Assembly: GCF_018842675.1 (NCBI RefSeq)
Contig: NZ_JAGTWO010000004.1
Coordinates: 3,844,001-3,908,000, forward strand
Direction: 5' to 3'
DNA from: Candidatus Pantoea bituminis
GTDB lineage: Bacteria; Pseudomonadota; Gammaproteobacteria; Enterobacterales; Enterobacteriaceae
DNA length: 64,000 nucleotides
Shown here: positions 11,768 to 25,128 of the stretch, piece by piece
Position numbering within the stretch: the first letter of the stretch is position 1
Layout: each line of letters opens with the position of its first letter
The notes under the pieces: model-generated
What the model was told of the DNA's origin: nothing
What the model saw: only the letters and a program-made list of their open reading frames with translations
The model's database searches: none
Position numbers and translations under genes: made by a program

Positions 11768-13138
11768 TTATTTTTCCTTCTGCGGACGTTGCCATCCCGC
11801 TTTGTGATTCTGTTCTTTACGGTTATAGACCAGCTCAGCGCCAGTGACATCTTTCATTACCGTGGTACCTGCCGCGATTGTCGCCCCCGCAGCCACCGTT
11901 ACCGGTGCGACCAGTTGCGTATCCGAACCAACAAAGACGTCATCACCGATAATGGTTTTAGACTTATTCGCGCCATCGTAATTACAAGTGATGGTACCTG
12001 CGCCAATGTTTACATTAGCGCCAATCTCAGCATCGCCCAGATAAGAAAGGTGTCCTGCTTTAGAGCCTTTGCCCAAGCGCGCTTTTTTCATTTCGACAAA
12101 GTTGCCAACGTGCGCGGCTTGCGCCAGCTCGCTGCCGGGACGCAGGCGAGCGAAAGGACCCACCGTACATTCCTGAGCGAGATTCGCATCTTCGATCACC
12201 GAATAGGGGCTGATTTCGCAATCATCGCCAATCACACTGTTTTTAATGATGCAGCCCGCGCCGATTTTAACGCGATGGCCCAACGTCACCTGACCTTCAA
12301 TAATGACGTTAGTATCGATTTCGATATCGCGACCGTGTGCCAGCGTACCGCGCAGATCAAAGCGCGCCGGATCGCGCAGCATAACCCCAGCCAACAGCAG
12401 CTTCTCCGCTTGTTCAGCTTGATAGGTGCGTTCCAGGGTTGCGAGTTGCAGACGGTTATTCACGCCATCCGTTTCGCTGATGCGTGCCGGATGCACCGCA
12501 TTGATCAGTCGGCCTTCCTGGTGCGCTAACGCAATAATGTCAGTGATGTAATATTCACCCTGCGCATTGTTGTTGGTGAGCTGTGCCAACCAGCGTTTTA
12601 AATCACCGCCATTGGCGATCAGGATGCCAGTGTTGATTTCATTAATAGAGAGTTGTGTAGGTGTGGCGTCTTTTTGTTCAATAATTCCAACGATTGTTTC
12701 ATTCTCACGTACAATGCGACCATATCCGCTTGGATTATCTAGCACCACTGTGAGTAATCCGATACCACCTTGTGGTTTCGCATCACGTAAACGCTGTAAC
12801 GTGGCCTCTGATATAAGAGGAACGTCTCCGTACAGCATCAGAATGTCTTCATCGTCGGCAAAAAATGGCGCTGCCTGCTGCATTGCATGGCCAGTGCCTA
12901 ATTGCTCAGCCTGTAATACCCAGTTCAAGGCACTGTCGGTTAATGTTGCTTTGAGTCGATCGCCGCCGTGCCCATAAACCAGATGAACATGCTGCGCACC
13001 AAGACCTTTGGCGGCGTCAATCACATGCTGAACCATCGGCTTACCTGCCAAAGTATGTAAAACTTTTGGCACATCGGAATACATACGTGTGCCCTTGCCA
13101 GCGGCAAGGATCACCACACTCATCGCGCTAATAGACAT
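11768..13138 (-). CDS. glmU: Bifunctional UDP-N-acetylglucosamine pyrophosphorylase / glucosamine-1-phosphate N-acetyltransferase
   Basis: Catalyses the last two steps to UDP-GlcNAc: acetylation of GlcN-1-P and uridylylation. The N-terminal Rossmann domain has LAAGKGTRM near residue 10 and the nucleotide/metal site LMLYGDVPL near 100. The C-terminal half is a left-handed beta helix of hexapeptide repeats from about residue 255 with the acetyltransferase segment [13 protein letters not shown]. The start at 13138 is preferred over an ATG six bases upstream because the AGGA then has a normal spacing of five bases. Length is 456 residues, as in E. coli. Confidence 0.97.
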   Translation of the reverse strand: MSISAMSVVILAAGKGTRMYSDVPKVLHTLAGKPMVQHVIDAAKGLGAQHVHLVYGHGGDRLKATLTDSALNWVLQAEQLGTGHAMQQAAPFFADDEDILMLYGDVPLISEATLQRLRDAKPQGGIGLLTVVLDNPSGYGRIVRENETIVGIIEQKDATPTQLSINEINTGILIANGGDLKRWLAQLTNNNAQGEYYITDIIALAHQEGRLINAVHPARISETDGVNNRLQLATLERTYQAEQAEKLLLAGVMLRDPARFDLRGTLAHGRDIEIDTNVIIEGQVTLGHRVKIGAGCIIKNSVIGDDCEISPYSVIEDANLAQECTVGPFARLRPGSELAQAAHVGNFVEMKKARLGKGSKAGHLSYLGDAEIGANVNIGAGTITCNYDGANKSKTIIGDDVFVGSDTQLVAPVTVAAGATIAAGTTVMKDVTGAELVYNRKEQNHKAGWQRPQKEK

Positions 13139-13249
13139 AATCATCCTGACTGAATTTTTGACTGCGGAAAGTTAAACGGTTTAGGGTTGAGATTACTACA
13201 TTTTTCTCGGGCCGAAATTAGGTAGGCTCTTGCTTCATGGCTTTTAGAC

Positions 13250-13278
13250 AAAAAAAATGCCAGCCCAAAGGGCTGGCA
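13250..13278 (-). terminator. Intrinsic terminator of the atp operon
   Basis: Nine-base perfect stem TGCCAGCCC/GGGCTGGCA with an AAA/TTT loop, followed leftward by an eight-base T run. It lies directly after atpC and is a textbook rho-independent terminator. Confidence 0.9.
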
Positions 13279-13300
13279 TTTCGTGACGCATAAAGCCGGA

Positions 13301-13720
13301 TTACATCGCTTTTTTGGTCAGCTCGATCACGCGCAGTTTAGCAATGGCTTTCGCCAGCTCGGCAGAGGCTTGAGCATAATCCACGTCGCCGTGGCTGCTG
13401 TTGATGTGCTCTTCTGCTTTACGTTTTGCTTCCAGAGCACGCGCTTCGTCCAGATCGGTACCGCGAATTGCGGTATCGGCCAGAACGGTGCTGCTACCCG
13501 GCTGCACTTCCAGCACGCCGCCAGAGAGGTAAATAAACTCCTCTTCGCCGTGCTGTTTCACGATACGGATCATTCCAGGCTTAATGGCAGTCAGAAGCGG
13601 GGCGTGACCAGGAAAAATCCCCAGCTCACCTTCGCTACCTGACACCTGGATTTTCTGTACCAGACCAGAGAATAACTGCTGCTCTGCGCTGACAACATCC
13701 AGGTGATAAGTCATAGCCAT
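13301..13720 (-). CDS. atpC: ATP synthase F1 subunit epsilon
   Basis: Central-stalk subunit and intrinsic inhibitor of F1. At 139 residues it equals the E. coli protein. A beta-sandwich N-terminal domain (about 1-84) contains [16 protein letters not shown] and a helical hairpin C-terminal domain ends in ELTKKAM. It is the last gene of the atp operon, 24 bases after atpD, with the terminator right behind. Confidence 0.98.
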   Translation of the reverse strand: MAMTYHLDVVSAEQQLFSGLVQKIQVSGSEGELGIFPGHAPLLTAIKPGMIRIVKQHGEEEFIYLSGGVLEVQPGSSTVLADTAIRGTDLDEARALEAKRKAEEHINSSHGDVDYAQASAELAKAIAKLRVIELTKKAM

Positions 13721-13744
13721 ATCTTTCCTCCCGGGAAACCGTTA

Positions 13745-15172
<1,428 letters not shown>

Positions 15173-16039
15173 TTAAACCGCGGAGGCCCCCGAGACGATC
15201 TCGGTAAGTTCCTGGGTGATGCTGGCCTGACGAGCTTTGTTGTATACCAACTGCAGCTCTTTGATCAGATTTCCGCCGTTATCGGTTGCGGCTTTCATCG
15301 CTACCATACGTGCGGCCTGCTCACTGGCCAGATTTTCCACCACACCCTGATACACCTGCGATTCGACATAACGACGCAGCAGGGTATCCAGCAGCGCTTT
15401 CGGATCGGGTTCGTACAGGTAATCCCAGGTCTTCGCCTTCATCTCTGCTTCACCTTCCGCTGGCGGTAACGGCAGCAGTTGGGTAATGGTCGGAGTCTGA
15501 GACATGGTGTTATTAAACTTGTTGCTGACGATATACAGCTTGTCGATGCGGCCTTCATCATAAGCCTGCAACATCACTTTTACTGGGCCAATCAGTTCTG
15601 ACAGGGAAGGTTTATCTCCCATGCCGCTGACTTGCGCCACGATGTTGCCACCTACAGAGCCGAAGAATGACATCCCTTTGGAACCGATAATCGCCAGATC
15701 GCTCTGCACGCCTTTATCAGACCAGGATTTCATCTCTGCCAGCAATTTTTTGAACAGGTTAATGTTCAAACCACCACAAAGCCCGCGGTCAGTTGAAACG
15801 ACCAGGTAGCCGACGCGCTTGACGTCACGCTCTTGCAGGTAAGGGTGCTTGTATTCCAGATTACCTAACGCAAGGTGACCAATCACTTTGCGCATGGTGT
15901 CTGCATACGGACGGCTGGCTGCCATGCGTTCCTGCGTTTTACGCATTTTGGAGGCGGCGACCATTTCCATCGCTTTGGTGATCTTCTGCGTATTTTTTAC
16001 GCTTCCGATCTTACTACGTATCTCTTTTGCGCCGGCCAT
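15173..16039 (-). CDS. atpG: ATP synthase F1 subunit gamma
   Basis: Rotating central shaft of F1, a long antiparallel coiled coil made by the N- and C-terminal helices ([14 protein letters not shown] at the start, [14 protein letters not shown] at the end) with a Rossmann-like middle domain containing [11 protein letters not shown]. The 288 residues compare with 287 in E. coli. Located between atpA and atpD in the conserved order. Confidence 0.98.
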   Translation of the reverse strand: MAGAKEIRSKIGSVKNTQKITKAMEMVAASKMRKTQERMAASRPYADTMRKVIGHLALGNLEYKHPYLQERDVKRVGYLVVSTDRGLCGGLNINLFKKLLAEMKSWSDKGVQSDLAIIGSKGMSFFGSVGGNIVAQVSGMGDKPSLSELIGPVKVMLQAYDEGRIDKLYIVSNKFNNTMSQTPTITQLLPLPPAEGEAEMKAKTWDYLYEPDPKALLDTLLRRYVESQVYQGVVENLASEQAARMVAMKAATDNGGNLIKELQLVYNKARQASITQELTEIVSGASAV

Positions 16040-16091
16040 TAGCTTCTCCTCAAAGCCTTGCGGCTTGCCTTTTCAGACAAGCCGCCAGACA

Positions 16092-17633
16092 TTACCAGGA
16101 CTGGGTTGCTTTGAACGTATCGAGCAGGCCTTTCAGCTTCGCTTCGATTTCGTTGTTAAAGTTGCCAGATTGGTTGATTTCCTGCATCAGCTCGGCGTGA
16201 TCGCGATCGGCGAAGGCCAGCAGTGCAGCTTCGAAGCTGCCGATTTTAGCAATTTCAACGTCGTTCAGATAACCGCGCTCAGCAGCGAACAGAACCAGAC
16301 CCTGTTGCGCAACAGACATCGGCGCATACTGTTTCTGCTTCAGCAGCTCGGTCACTTTCTGACCGTGGCTCAGCTGCTTACGGGTTGCATCGTCCAGATC
16401 AGAAGCGAACTGCGAGAACGCAGCCAGTTCACGATACTGTGCCAGCGCGGTACGAATACCACCGGACAGTTTCTTGATGATCTTGGTCTGCGCTGCACCA
16501 CCCACACGGGATACCGAAATACCTGGGTTAACGGCCGGACGAATACCGGAGTTAAACAGGTTGGATTCCAGGAAGATCTGACCATCAGTAATCGAGATTA
16601 CGTTGGTCGGAACGAACGCAGAAACGTCACCCGCCTGAGTTTCGATGATTGGCAGCGCAGTCAGAGAACCGGTTTGGCCTTTCACTTCACCGTTGGTGAA
16701 ACGCTCAACGTAATCAGCGCTTACGCGTGATGCACGTTCCAGCAGACGAGAGTGGAGATAGAACACGTCGCCAGGGAAAGCTTCACGACCTGGTGGACGG
16801 CGCAGCAGCAGTGAAATCTGACGGTAAGCGATAGCCTGCTTAGACAGGTCATCGTACACGATCAGTGCATCTTCACCGCGGTCACGGAAGTATTCGCCCA
16901 TCGCACAACCTGCGTACGGAGACAGATACTGCAGTGCTGCAGATTCTGAAGCAGAAGCAACCACCACGATGGTGTTCGCCAATGCGCCATGCTCTTCCAG
17001 CTTACGCACCACGTTAGAAATGGTTGACGCTTTCTGACCAATCGCGACGTAGACACATTTAATGCCTGAATCACGCTGGTTGATAATGGCATCGATCGCC
17101 ATCGCGGTTTTACCGGTCTGACGGTCACCGATGATCAGCTCACGCTGGCCACGGCCGATTGGAATCATCGCATCGACAGATTTGTAACCGGTTTGAACCG
17201 GCTGGTCGACTGACTGACGGTCGATAACACCCGGAGCAATCACTTCAACTGGCGAGAAGCCGTCGTTGTCGATTGCGCCTTTACCGTCAATAGGTGCACC
17301 CAGAGTGTTCACCACGCGGCCCAGCAGGCCACGGCCAACTGGAACTTCCAGGATACGGCCAGTACACTTAACTTTCATGCCTTCGGCAAGGTCAGAGTAC
17401 GGACCCATCACCACTGCACCTACAGAGTCACGCTCGAGGTTCAGGGCGATAGCGTAACGGCTACCCGGCAGGGCAATCATCTCACCCTGCATGACATCGG
17501 CCAGGCCGTGTACGCGGATGATACCGTCACTTACAGAAACGATAGTACCTTCGTTGTGAGCTTCACTCACGACATTGAACTGAGCAATGCGCTGCTTGAT
17601 CAGTTCGCTGATTTCGGTGGAATTCAGTTGCAT
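16092..17633 (-). CDS. atpA: ATP synthase F1 subunit alpha
   Basis: Non-catalytic nucleotide-binding subunit of the F1 hexamer. At 513 residues it equals E. coli AtpA. The P-loop GDRQTGKTA lies near residue 170, and the region with [19 protein letters not shown] near residue 280 is intact, as is the conserved arginine segment [11 protein letters not shown] near 370. It follows atpH after 14 bases. Confidence 0.98.
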   Translation of the reverse strand: MQLNSTEISELIKQRIAQFNVVSEAHNEGTIVSVSDGIIRVHGLADVMQGEMIALPGSRYAIALNLERDSVGAVVMGPYSDLAEGMKVKCTGRILEVPVGRGLLGRVVNTLGAPIDGKGAIDNDGFSPVEVIAPGVIDRQSVDQPVQTGYKSVDAMIPIGRGQRELIIGDRQTGKTAMAIDAIINQRDSGIKCVYVAIGQKASTISNVVRKLEEHGALANTIVVVASASESAALQYLSPYAGCAMGEYFRDRGEDALIVYDDLSKQAIAYRQISLLLRRPPGREAFPGDVFYLHSRLLERASRVSADYVERFTNGEVKGQTGSLTALPIIETQAGDVSAFVPTNVISITDGQIFLESNLFNSGIRPAVNPGISVSRVGGAAQTKIIKKLSGGIRTALAQYRELAAFSQFASDLDDATRKQLSHGQKVTELLKQKQYAPMSVAQQGLVLFAAERGYLNDVEIAKIGSFEAALLAFADRDHAELMQEINQSGNFNNEIEAKLKGLLDTFKATQSW

Positions 17634-17647
17634 ATGCTCCAGTCCCC

Positions 17648-18181
17648 TTAAGACTGCAAGACGTCTGCCAGACGCTCAAGACGGCCGCGTACGCTGCCAT
17701 CAATCACTAGATCACCCGAACGGATGATCACGCCTGCCATTACGGACTTATCAATTTTGCAATTCAGCTTAACTTTGCGTGACAGACGTTTTTCCATCGC
17801 GGTGCTGATTTTAGTCAGCTGGTCGTCACTCAGTGTACTGGCAGAAATCACGTCAACTTCCGCTGTCGCTTCATGGGCGTCACGCAGTTGAATGAATTGA
17901 TCCAGTACAGCTGGAAGCGCTGTCAAACGTCCGTTTTCCGCCATCACCTTAATCAGGTTCTGCGCGGGTTCATCCAGTTGATCACCACAGACTGCGTTGA
18001 AAGAAGCAGACAAAGCTTCCGGCGCCAAAGCACCGGAAAGGAGTTCTGCCATCTGTTCATTGCGAGCCACTTCTGCGGCAAACGCCAACATTTTTTGCCA
18101 GCGTTCAATACTTTGATGCTCAACAGCAAAGTCAAAAGCTGCTTTGGCGTAGGGGCGAGCTACAGTAATTAGATCAGACAT
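17648..18181 (-). CDS. atpH: ATP synthase F1 subunit delta
   Basis: Peripheral-stalk subunit that joins the top of F1 to the b dimer. The 177 residues equal E. coli AtpH. A helical N-terminal domain begins [14 protein letters not shown], and the C-terminal conserved stretch [19 protein letters not shown] is present. It is 14 bases from both neighbours in the operon. Confidence 0.98.
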   Translation of the reverse strand: MSDLITVARPYAKAAFDFAVEHQSIERWQKMLAFAAEVARNEQMAELLSGALAPEALSASFNAVCGDQLDEPAQNLIKVMAENGRLTALPAVLDQFIQLRDAHEATAEVDVISASTLSDDQLTKISTAMEKRLSRKVKLNCKIDKSVMAGVIIRSGDLVIDGSVRGRLERLADVLQS

Positions 18182-18195
18182 CAGCCCCTCCCTCC

Positions 18196-18666
18196 TTACA
18201 GTTCAGCGACCAGTTTATCAACGATGTCGCTGTTAGCAGCTTCATCCACGGAACGTTCGATGATCTTCTCGGCACCAGCTATTGCCAGCAACGCGACTTG
18301 CTTACGCAGTTCTTCACGTGCACGTTTACGCTCAGCATCAATTTCAGCCTGCGCTTGTTCAACGATTCGATTACGTTCGTTCTCAGCTTCGGTTTTGGCT
18401 TCGTCCATGATCTGCGCACGACGCTTGTTCGCTTGCTCGATAATGACCTGGGCTTCTTCTTTGGCTTTTTTCAGCTGGTCGGTCGCATTAGCCTGCGCGA
18501 GATCCAAATCTTTCTTCGCGCGTTCAGCAGAAGCAAGGCCTTCAGCAATTTCTTTCTGGCGCTTTTCGATGGCAGCCATAATCGGTGGCCATACGTACTT
18601 CATGCAGAACGCGACAAACAGGATGAACGCGATGGCCTGGCCGAGGATTGTTGCATTAATGTTCAC
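18196..18666 (-). CDS. atpF: ATP synthase Fo subunit b
   Basis: Peripheral stator stalk. One N-terminal membrane helix (about residues 5-25) is followed by a long charged dimerising helix rich in Ala, Glu, Lys and Arg. The 156 residues equal E. coli AtpF. The gene lies between atpE and atpH, 104 bases after atpE. Confidence 0.98.
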   Translation of the reverse strand: MNINATILGQAIAFILFVAFCMKYVWPPIMAAIEKRQKEIAEGLASAERAKKDLDLAQANATDQLKKAKEEAQVIIEQANKRRAQIMDEAKTEAENERNRIVEQAQAEIDAERKRAREELRKQVALLAIAGAEKIIERSVDEAANSDIVDKLVAEL

Positions 18667-18735
18667 AGCACAATGCCTCTAATTAAGTATTTAACTTTTC
18701 TGCCGTTATCAAAGATAAACGGCAGAATCCGTTCA

Positions 18736-19028
<293 letters not shown>

Positions 19029-19058
19029 TCAGTTAAACGCTTAGTGTTGAGAAAAAAA

Positions 19059-20266
<1,208 letters not shown>

Positions 20267-20358
20267 GACGCTGATACTCTCCTGCCCCGTTAGGGGTATG
20301 TCGCGTGTCGTATAAGACTGCCTTTACTCATTTGAGTCAAGCAGCAAAAGCCGTGCAA

Positions 20359-20386
20359 ATTATACGGGCCGCACCTGCGATTTCAA
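20359..20386 (-). promoter_or_regulatory. Probable sigma70 promoter of the atp operon
   Basis: Leftward strand: -35 TTGAAA (20386-20381), 16-base spacer, -10 TATAAT (20364-20359). It lies about 90 bases before atpI, after a long AT-rich spacer. Confidence 0.6.
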
Positions 20387-20980
20387 TCGCTAAGTAGCGA
20401 AAAGGTGAACAATTATTTAAATTTCTTTCCGAGCGCCTATTTTTCCAAAGATTAATCCGCTGGAATTGGCAGGCCATCTACTGAAAATGCAGCCAGGACT
20501 TGCTTTTAAAGCGTGCTTTAGATCACATAATAAGCATCTGACCTACAATAACTTTTGTGACAATACCCAATTTACCGTTTTTAACAGGCCGTTATTTATT
20601 TAACTATCATCAAGTTATAAATAGCGTCAGGTCGTAAATCTCTTATTATCGATAAAAACATGTTGTTGACATCGAAGAGTGCAATAAAAGTGTGTAATTC
20701 ATATTACGCACGCCAAGTTATTACTGCGATATATTTTCCGACGTGACTATCAGTATTCAGATGAACGGCAATATAAGTGATCTTTCTGATAAATAATTGT
20801 GAATTAAAAGTTAAATGTAACAGAGTTTTTCGGATAATTTCCGTTGGCTTTTTTAACCTTATTCCTGCGCACCTTTAATAAAAAACGCGCACGATAAAAG
20901 AATCAACTGCCGTTTTTTTAGCCACATTTTTTGCTAAGACGAAACCTTAACCTTCCCCTTAATCCACAATCTTTAAATGC
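20387..20980. other. AT-rich spacer between atpI and rsmG, no gene seen
   Basis: About 590 bases with many stop codons in all frames and AT content well above the neighbours. E. coli has a spacer of similar size here. I find no RNA gene or clear terminator in it; it holds the 3' end of the rsmG transcript and possibly extra upstream promoters or FNR/ArcA-type sites for atp that I cannot define. Confidence 0.5.
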
Positions 20981-21598
20981 CTATTCGCGACCAATGATGA
21001 CCAGATGACGTTCACCATCCAACTGAGGTACTTTCAACTCGACAACAGCATCTAACGTGTATCCGGCAGGCAACGAAGCAATCTCATCGTCTGGGCGAAC
21101 GCCTTTCAAAGCAAAGAAGCGTCCTTCTGGCGCAGGCAGATGATGACACCAGTTCACCATGTCCTCCAGCGAGGCAAAAGCGCGGCTAATAACGCCATCA
21201 AAAGGCGGCTCCGAAGGAAACTCCTCCACCCTACTCTGCACAGGCGTGATGTTTTCGAGACCAAGTTCGTGCTGTACCTGCCGTAAAAACCGTACACGCT
21301 TTCCCAAACTATCAAGCAGCGTGAAATGTGCTTCTGGCATGACGATCGCCAGCGGAATGCCTGGCAGGCCCGGCCCGGTCCCTACATCAATAAAGCGCGA
21401 GCCTTTCAAATGTGGTGCAACGACGATGCTGTCGAGAATGTGGCGCACCAACATTTGCTGTGGATCGCGTACTGACGTCAGGTTGTAAGCTTTATTCCAC
21501 TTATCCAGCAGCGATACGTAGCCAATCAGCTGCTGTTTTTGTTGATCGGAGAGGGAAATATTAGCTGCTTGCAGCAGCGAGGTGAGTTTGTTAATCAC
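20981..21598 (-). CDS. rsmG: 16S rRNA (guanine-527-N7)-methyltransferase
   Basis: SAM-dependent methyltransferase that makes m7G527 in 16S rRNA; loss gives low-level streptomycin resistance in other bacteria. There are 205 residues (E. coli 207). The SAM motif I is [16 protein letters not shown] near residue 70, and [13 protein letters not shown] near 135 is typical of the family. It lies 47 bases after mnmG in a gidAB-type pair. Confidence 0.97.
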   Translation of the reverse strand: MINKLTSLLQAANISLSDQQKQQLIGYVSLLDKWNKAYNLTSVRDPQQMLVRHILDSIVVAPHLKGSRFIDVGTGPGLPGIPLAIVMPEAHFTLLDSLGKRVRFLRQVQHELGLENITPVQSRVEEFPSEPPFDGVISRAFASLEDMVNWCHHLPAPEGRFFALKGVRPDDEIASLPAGYTLDAVVELKVPQLDGERHLVIIGRE

Positions 21599-21645
21599 AG
21601 CGTGAGTCCAGTCAGCGGGGGCGAGTTGCCTCGCCCCGTTTCAGG

Positions 21646-23535
21646 TCAGGCGCTTTTGCGCAGCAGACCCTGTTTTTTCAAATAGATGAGCAAAATCGAG
21701 ATGGCGGCTGGTGTGATACCAGAAATGCGTGAAGCCTGACCGATTGACGTCGGTTTATGATCGTTCAGTTTGGCAATCACTTCATTCGACAAGCCATTAA
21801 CCTGACGATAATCGAGATCGACCGGCAGTAAGGTATTTTCATTACGCTGCTGGCGATCAATCTCTTCCTGCTGACGCGCAATGTAACCTTCGTACTTTAC
21901 CTGAACCTCAACCTGTTCAGCAGCCTGCGCATCTGACAGAGCTGGGCCAAACCCGTTCAACGTCATCAATTTCAGATACGTCAGTTCTGGACGACGCAGC
22001 AGATCTTCACCGCTGGCTTCTTTAGTCAACGGCGCGCTCAGCACGGTATTCACGTCAGCAACGTTTTCTGATTTCGGGTGTACCCAGATATCACGTAGAC
22101 GCTGACGCTCTTGCTCAATGGATTCCAGTTTTTGATTAAAACGCGCCCAGCGAGCGTCATCCACTAAACCGAGCTCGCGGCCAGTTTCAGTCAAACGCAG
22201 ATCGGCATTGTCTTCACGCAGCATCAAACGATACTCCGCGCGTGAAGTGAACATGCGATACGGCTCTTTGGTGCCAAGCGTGCAGAGATCGTCAACCAAC
22301 ACGCCCAGATAAGCTTGATCGCGACGTGGAGCCCAGCCTTCTTTGTCGGCAGACTGACGTGCGGCGTTCAGACCTGCTAATAATCCCTGTGCGGCGGCTT
22401 CTTCATAACCGGTAGTGCCGTTGATTTGTCCGGCAAAGAACAGGCCGTGAATATATTTGCTTTCCAGCGTCTGCTTAAGATCGCGCGGATCGAAGAAATC
22501 ATACTCAATGGCATAGCCTGGGCGAATGATCTTCGCATTTTCCAGTCCTTGCATAGAGCGAACGATCTGCATCTGTACATCAAACGGCAAGCTGGTTGAG
22601 ATGCCGTTTGGATAAATTTCGTTACTGGTCAAGCCTTCAGGCTCAAGGAAGATCTGGTGCGCATTACGATCGGCAAAGCGCATCACTTTATCTTCGATCG
22701 ATGGGCAATAACGTGGGCCGATCCCTTCGATGATCCCGGCATACATTGGGCTACGATCGAGGTTATTGCGGATCACGTCATGGGTTTTTTCGTTGGTATA
22801 TGTGATCCAGCACGGTACCTGTTGAGGATGCTGTGAAGCATTCCCCATGAACGAGAACACCGGCATTGGATTATCACCATGCTGCGGCGACAACACGGTA
22901 AAGTCGATGGATCGTGCGTCAATACGCGGCGGCGTACCGGTTTTAAGCCGGTTTACACGCAGTGGTAAAGCTCGCAGGCGTTTTGCCAGCGGGATGGAAG
23001 GTGGATCGCCAGCACGGCCACCGCTGTAGTTATCCAGCCCGATATGAATTTTTCCATCAAGGAAAGTCCCTACCGTAAGAACCACCGTTTTTGCACGGAA
23101 CTTCAGGCCCATTTGCGTCACAGCACCCACGACACGATCGTTCTCGACAATCAGATCGTCAACCGCCTGCTGGAAGATCATTAGGTTGGGTTGGTTCTCA
23201 AGTGCAGTACGTACTGCCTGACGGTAAAGCACGCGATCCGCCTGAGCACGTGTCGCTCGGACGGCGGGTCCTTTACTCGCGTTTAGTATCCTAAACTGAA
23301 TACCTGCCTGGTCGATCGCACTGGCCATCAAACCGCCTAAGGCATCCACTTCCTTCACCAAATGTCCTTTGCCAATGCCACCGATCGCCGGATTACAGGA
23401 CATTTGTCCAAGCGTATCAATGTTATGGGTGAGTAACAGGGTTTGCTGACCCATTCGAGCAGCAGCCATAGCGGCTTCTGTACCCGCATGACCACCACCA
23501 ATTACGATGACGTCAAAAGGATCTTGATAAAACAT
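21646..23535 (-). CDS. mnmG: tRNA uridine-5-carboxymethylaminomethyl modification enzyme MnmG
   Basis: FAD-dependent partner of MnmE in forming cmnm5U34 in certain tRNAs. At 629 residues it equals E. coli MnmG (GidA). The dinucleotide-binding motif [14 protein letters not shown] lies near residue 11. The GidA signatures [15 protein letters not shown] near 272 and [16 protein letters not shown] near 368 are intact. It starts 100 bases left of oriC and reads away from it, as in E. coli. Confidence 0.98.
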   Translation of the reverse strand: MFYQDPFDVIVIGGGHAGTEAAMAAARMGQQTLLLTHNIDTLGQMSCNPAIGGIGKGHLVKEVDALGGLMASAIDQAGIQFRILNASKGPAVRATRAQADRVLYRQAVRTALENQPNLMIFQQAVDDLIVENDRVVGAVTQMGLKFRAKTVVLTVGTFLDGKIHIGLDNYSGGRAGDPPSIPLAKRLRALPLRVNRLKTGTPPRIDARSIDFTVLSPQHGDNPMPVFSFMGNASQHPQQVPCWITYTNEKTHDVIRNNLDRSPMYAGIIEGIGPRYCPSIEDKVMRFADRNAHQIFLEPEGLTSNEIYPNGISTSLPFDVQMQIVRSMQGLENAKIIRPGYAIEYDFFDPRDLKQTLESKYIHGLFFAGQINGTTGYEEAAAQGLLAGLNAARQSADKEGWAPRRDQAYLGVLVDDLCTLGTKEPYRMFTSRAEYRLMLREDNADLRLTETGRELGLVDDARWARFNQKLESIEQERQRLRDIWVHPKSENVADVNTVLSAPLTKEASGEDLLRRPELTYLKLMTLNGFGPALSDAQAAEQVEVQVKYEGYIARQQEEIDRQQRNENTLLPVDLDYRQVNGLSNEVIAKLNDHKPTSIGQASRISGITPAAISILLIYLKKQGLLRKSA

Positions 23536-23639
23536 GAAGTGGTACCTCGTTGATGGACATTCAGGGATCGTTCTCCCTTGGGCCGTGGATTCTACTTAAA
23601 TTCAGCGCAGGGGAAAGCGATGGGATCGTCAGTGTTTAA

Positions 23640-23905
23640 AAGAAAGGATCTTTATTCTGTATATGATCTTCTTGTTAGATCTCTTATTAGGATCGCGATC
23701 TGTTGTGGATATGTCCCAAAAAATCTCATGAAACAACAGGATGTATAAGATCACTAGCTGTTAATGATCGGTGATCCTGCAACGTATAACCTGAGATCAA
23801 AATGGCTAGTTATCCACAGCTCAAAAAATAGACTTGGGTTGTTCTTTGGATAACTACTGGTTATACGCAGGAAAAAGGGTAGTTATCCACAATCAGATGG
23901 CTTTC
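23640..23905. other. oriC: Chromosomal replication origin oriC
   Basis: Lies between mnmG and mioC as in E. coli. It opens with an AT-rich unwinding region with GATC-led 13-mer-like repeats near 23647, 23665 and 23678; GATCTCTTATTAGGATCG at 23678 is the same as in E. coli. GATC (Dam/SeqA) sites are dense. DnaA boxes recognised by position: R1-like TGTGGATAT 23704-23712 (one mismatch), R2 TTATCCACA 23810-23818 (consensus), R3-like TTTGGATAA 23845-23853, R4 TTATCCACA 23883-23891 (consensus). The stretch ATGATCGGTGATCCTG before R2 also matches E. coli. Replication should leave bidirectionally from here. Confidence 0.95.
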
Positions 23906-23966
23906 AAAAGCATAAAATCAGCATCTTCCACTGGGGATCGTGGCTAATTCCCGATCCTCAGCCAGA

Positions 23967-24407
23967 TCAAATCAAGCTTTTCCAGTCCGCGATCCACTCT
24001 TCAGCTGGATCTTCAGGAATCTCATGCTCAAGAACATCGATTTCCAGGCGCTCGCCAATACGTTGAGCACCACGCGCGATCAATAGCGTTTCTATATTAC
24101 GGATCGCGCCACAAAAAAGATCGTACTCGTGATTGCCAATACCAACGGCACCGAAGCGCACGCCAGACAGATCGGGCTGGCTTTCATTAATAGCGTCATA
24201 AAACGGCACAAGATTATCAGGCAGTTCACCTGCGCCGTGAGTAGAGGAGACAATCAGCCAGACGCCTTCCTGCGGCACTTCATCCAGTTCCGGCCCATGC
24301 AGCATCTGCGTTGAGAAGCCAGCTTCCTGCAATTTTTCTTCGAGATGTTCAGCGACATATTCGGCGCTTCCCAAGGTGCTGCCACTGATTAAAGTAATAT
24401 CGGCCAT
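23967..24407 (-). CDS. mioC: FMN-binding protein MioC
   Basis: Flavodoxin-like protein of 146 residues (E. coli 147) next to oriC; in E. coli it supports biotin synthase activity in vitro. FMN-binding segments are ISGSTLGSAEYVAEHL at residues 7-22, SSTHGAGELPDNLVPF near 53 and GIGNHEYDLFCGA near 87. The start at 24407 (MADITL) has AGGAG six bases upstream; a longer in-frame extension is leader. Its transcription reads into oriC, and a DnaA box precedes it. Confidence 0.95.
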   Translation of the reverse strand: MADITLISGSTLGSAEYVAEHLEEKLQEAGFSTQMLHGPELDEVPQEGVWLIVSSTHGAGELPDNLVPFYDAINESQPDLSGVRFGAVGIGNHEYDLFCGAIRNIETLLIARGAQRIGERLEIDVLEHEIPEDPAEEWIADWKSLI

Positions 24408-24464
24408 CATGCTCTCCTGGACTAAAGGCGAGCATTGTACGCTGTGATCAAGCAGTGATCCACC

Positions 24465-24473
24465 TGTGGACAA
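24465..24473 (-). promoter_or_regulatory. DnaA box in the mioC promoter region
   Basis: TGTGGACAA on the plus strand is one base from the DnaA box consensus and sits about 60 bases before the mioC start. In E. coli DnaA represses mioC from a box at this position. Confidence 0.6.
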
Positions 24474-24562
24474 CAGGGTTAATAGATCGGAGGATGCGAA
24501 CGCAGCCGTTGGGAGACGGCGCATTCACAGGGGATAAGGTTGTGCACAAGGCAGGGGATGGA

Positions 24563-25024
24563 TCAGGGTTTGATGGTGCGCATGATCGGGTTTTGCAGCG
24601 AGATCAGCGTTTCAGTCGACTGAATTTCGTCAATTGTCTGTATCTTGTTGATCAGTACCTGCTGCAGCGCATCAATAGAACGACACATCACTTTAATGAA
24701 GATGCTGTAATGGCCGGTGGTATACCAGGCTTCAACGACTTCATCCAGTGCATCAAGCTTGCTCAGCGCAGCAGGATAATCGCGGGCACTTTTCAGGATA
24801 ATGCCGATAAAACAGCACACATCGAAGCCCAACTGTCGTGGATCGATTTCAACGCGCGTACCCAGAATAATCCCAGCCTGTTTCATCTTTTCTACGCGCA
24901 CATGAATGGTGCCCGGACTGACGTTGAACTGTTTTGCCAGTTCAGCATATGCCGTGCGTGCGTTATCCAGCAGCGCATTCAAAATGCCGCGATCCAGGTT
25001 ATCCAGTTGCAGATGTTCGGCCAT
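24563..25024 (-). CDS. asnC: Transcriptional regulator AsnC (Lrp/AsnC family)
   Basis: Asparagine-responsive DNA-binding regulator. An N-terminal winged helix-turn-helix contains ARTAYAELAKQFNVSPGTIHVRVEKM (about residues 22-47, here split as ARTAYAELAKQF and VSPGTIHVRVEKM), and a C-terminal RAM ligand domain contains TGHYSIFIKVMCRSIDALQ. The ATG at 25024 is chosen because AGAGG lies six bases upstream; the preceding ATG overlaps it. In E. coli the divergent neighbour is asnA; no asnA is present here, so the regulated target must be elsewhere or be mioC only. Confidence 0.95.
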   Translation of the reverse strand: MAEHLQLDNLDRGILNALLDNARTAYAELAKQFNVSPGTIHVRVEKMKQAGIILGTRVEIDPRQLGFDVCCFIGIILKSARDYPAALSKLDALDEVVEAWYTTGHYSIFIKVMCRSIDALQQVLINKIQTIDEIQSTETLISLQNPIMRTIKP

Positions 25025-25128
25025 TGCCATCCTCTTTATGTTACTTCTTCATTGAACTGTTGAGAATGTGCAGCAAAACGGGGGATTAGGCAATGTATCG
25101 GCAGCGGTGAATACCGCTGCCGGGTAGA

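Noticed and set aside
24408..24524. Longer MioC starting at 24524
   Set aside because: The extension covers the DnaA box and promoter and is not in the family; AGGAG supports 24407.
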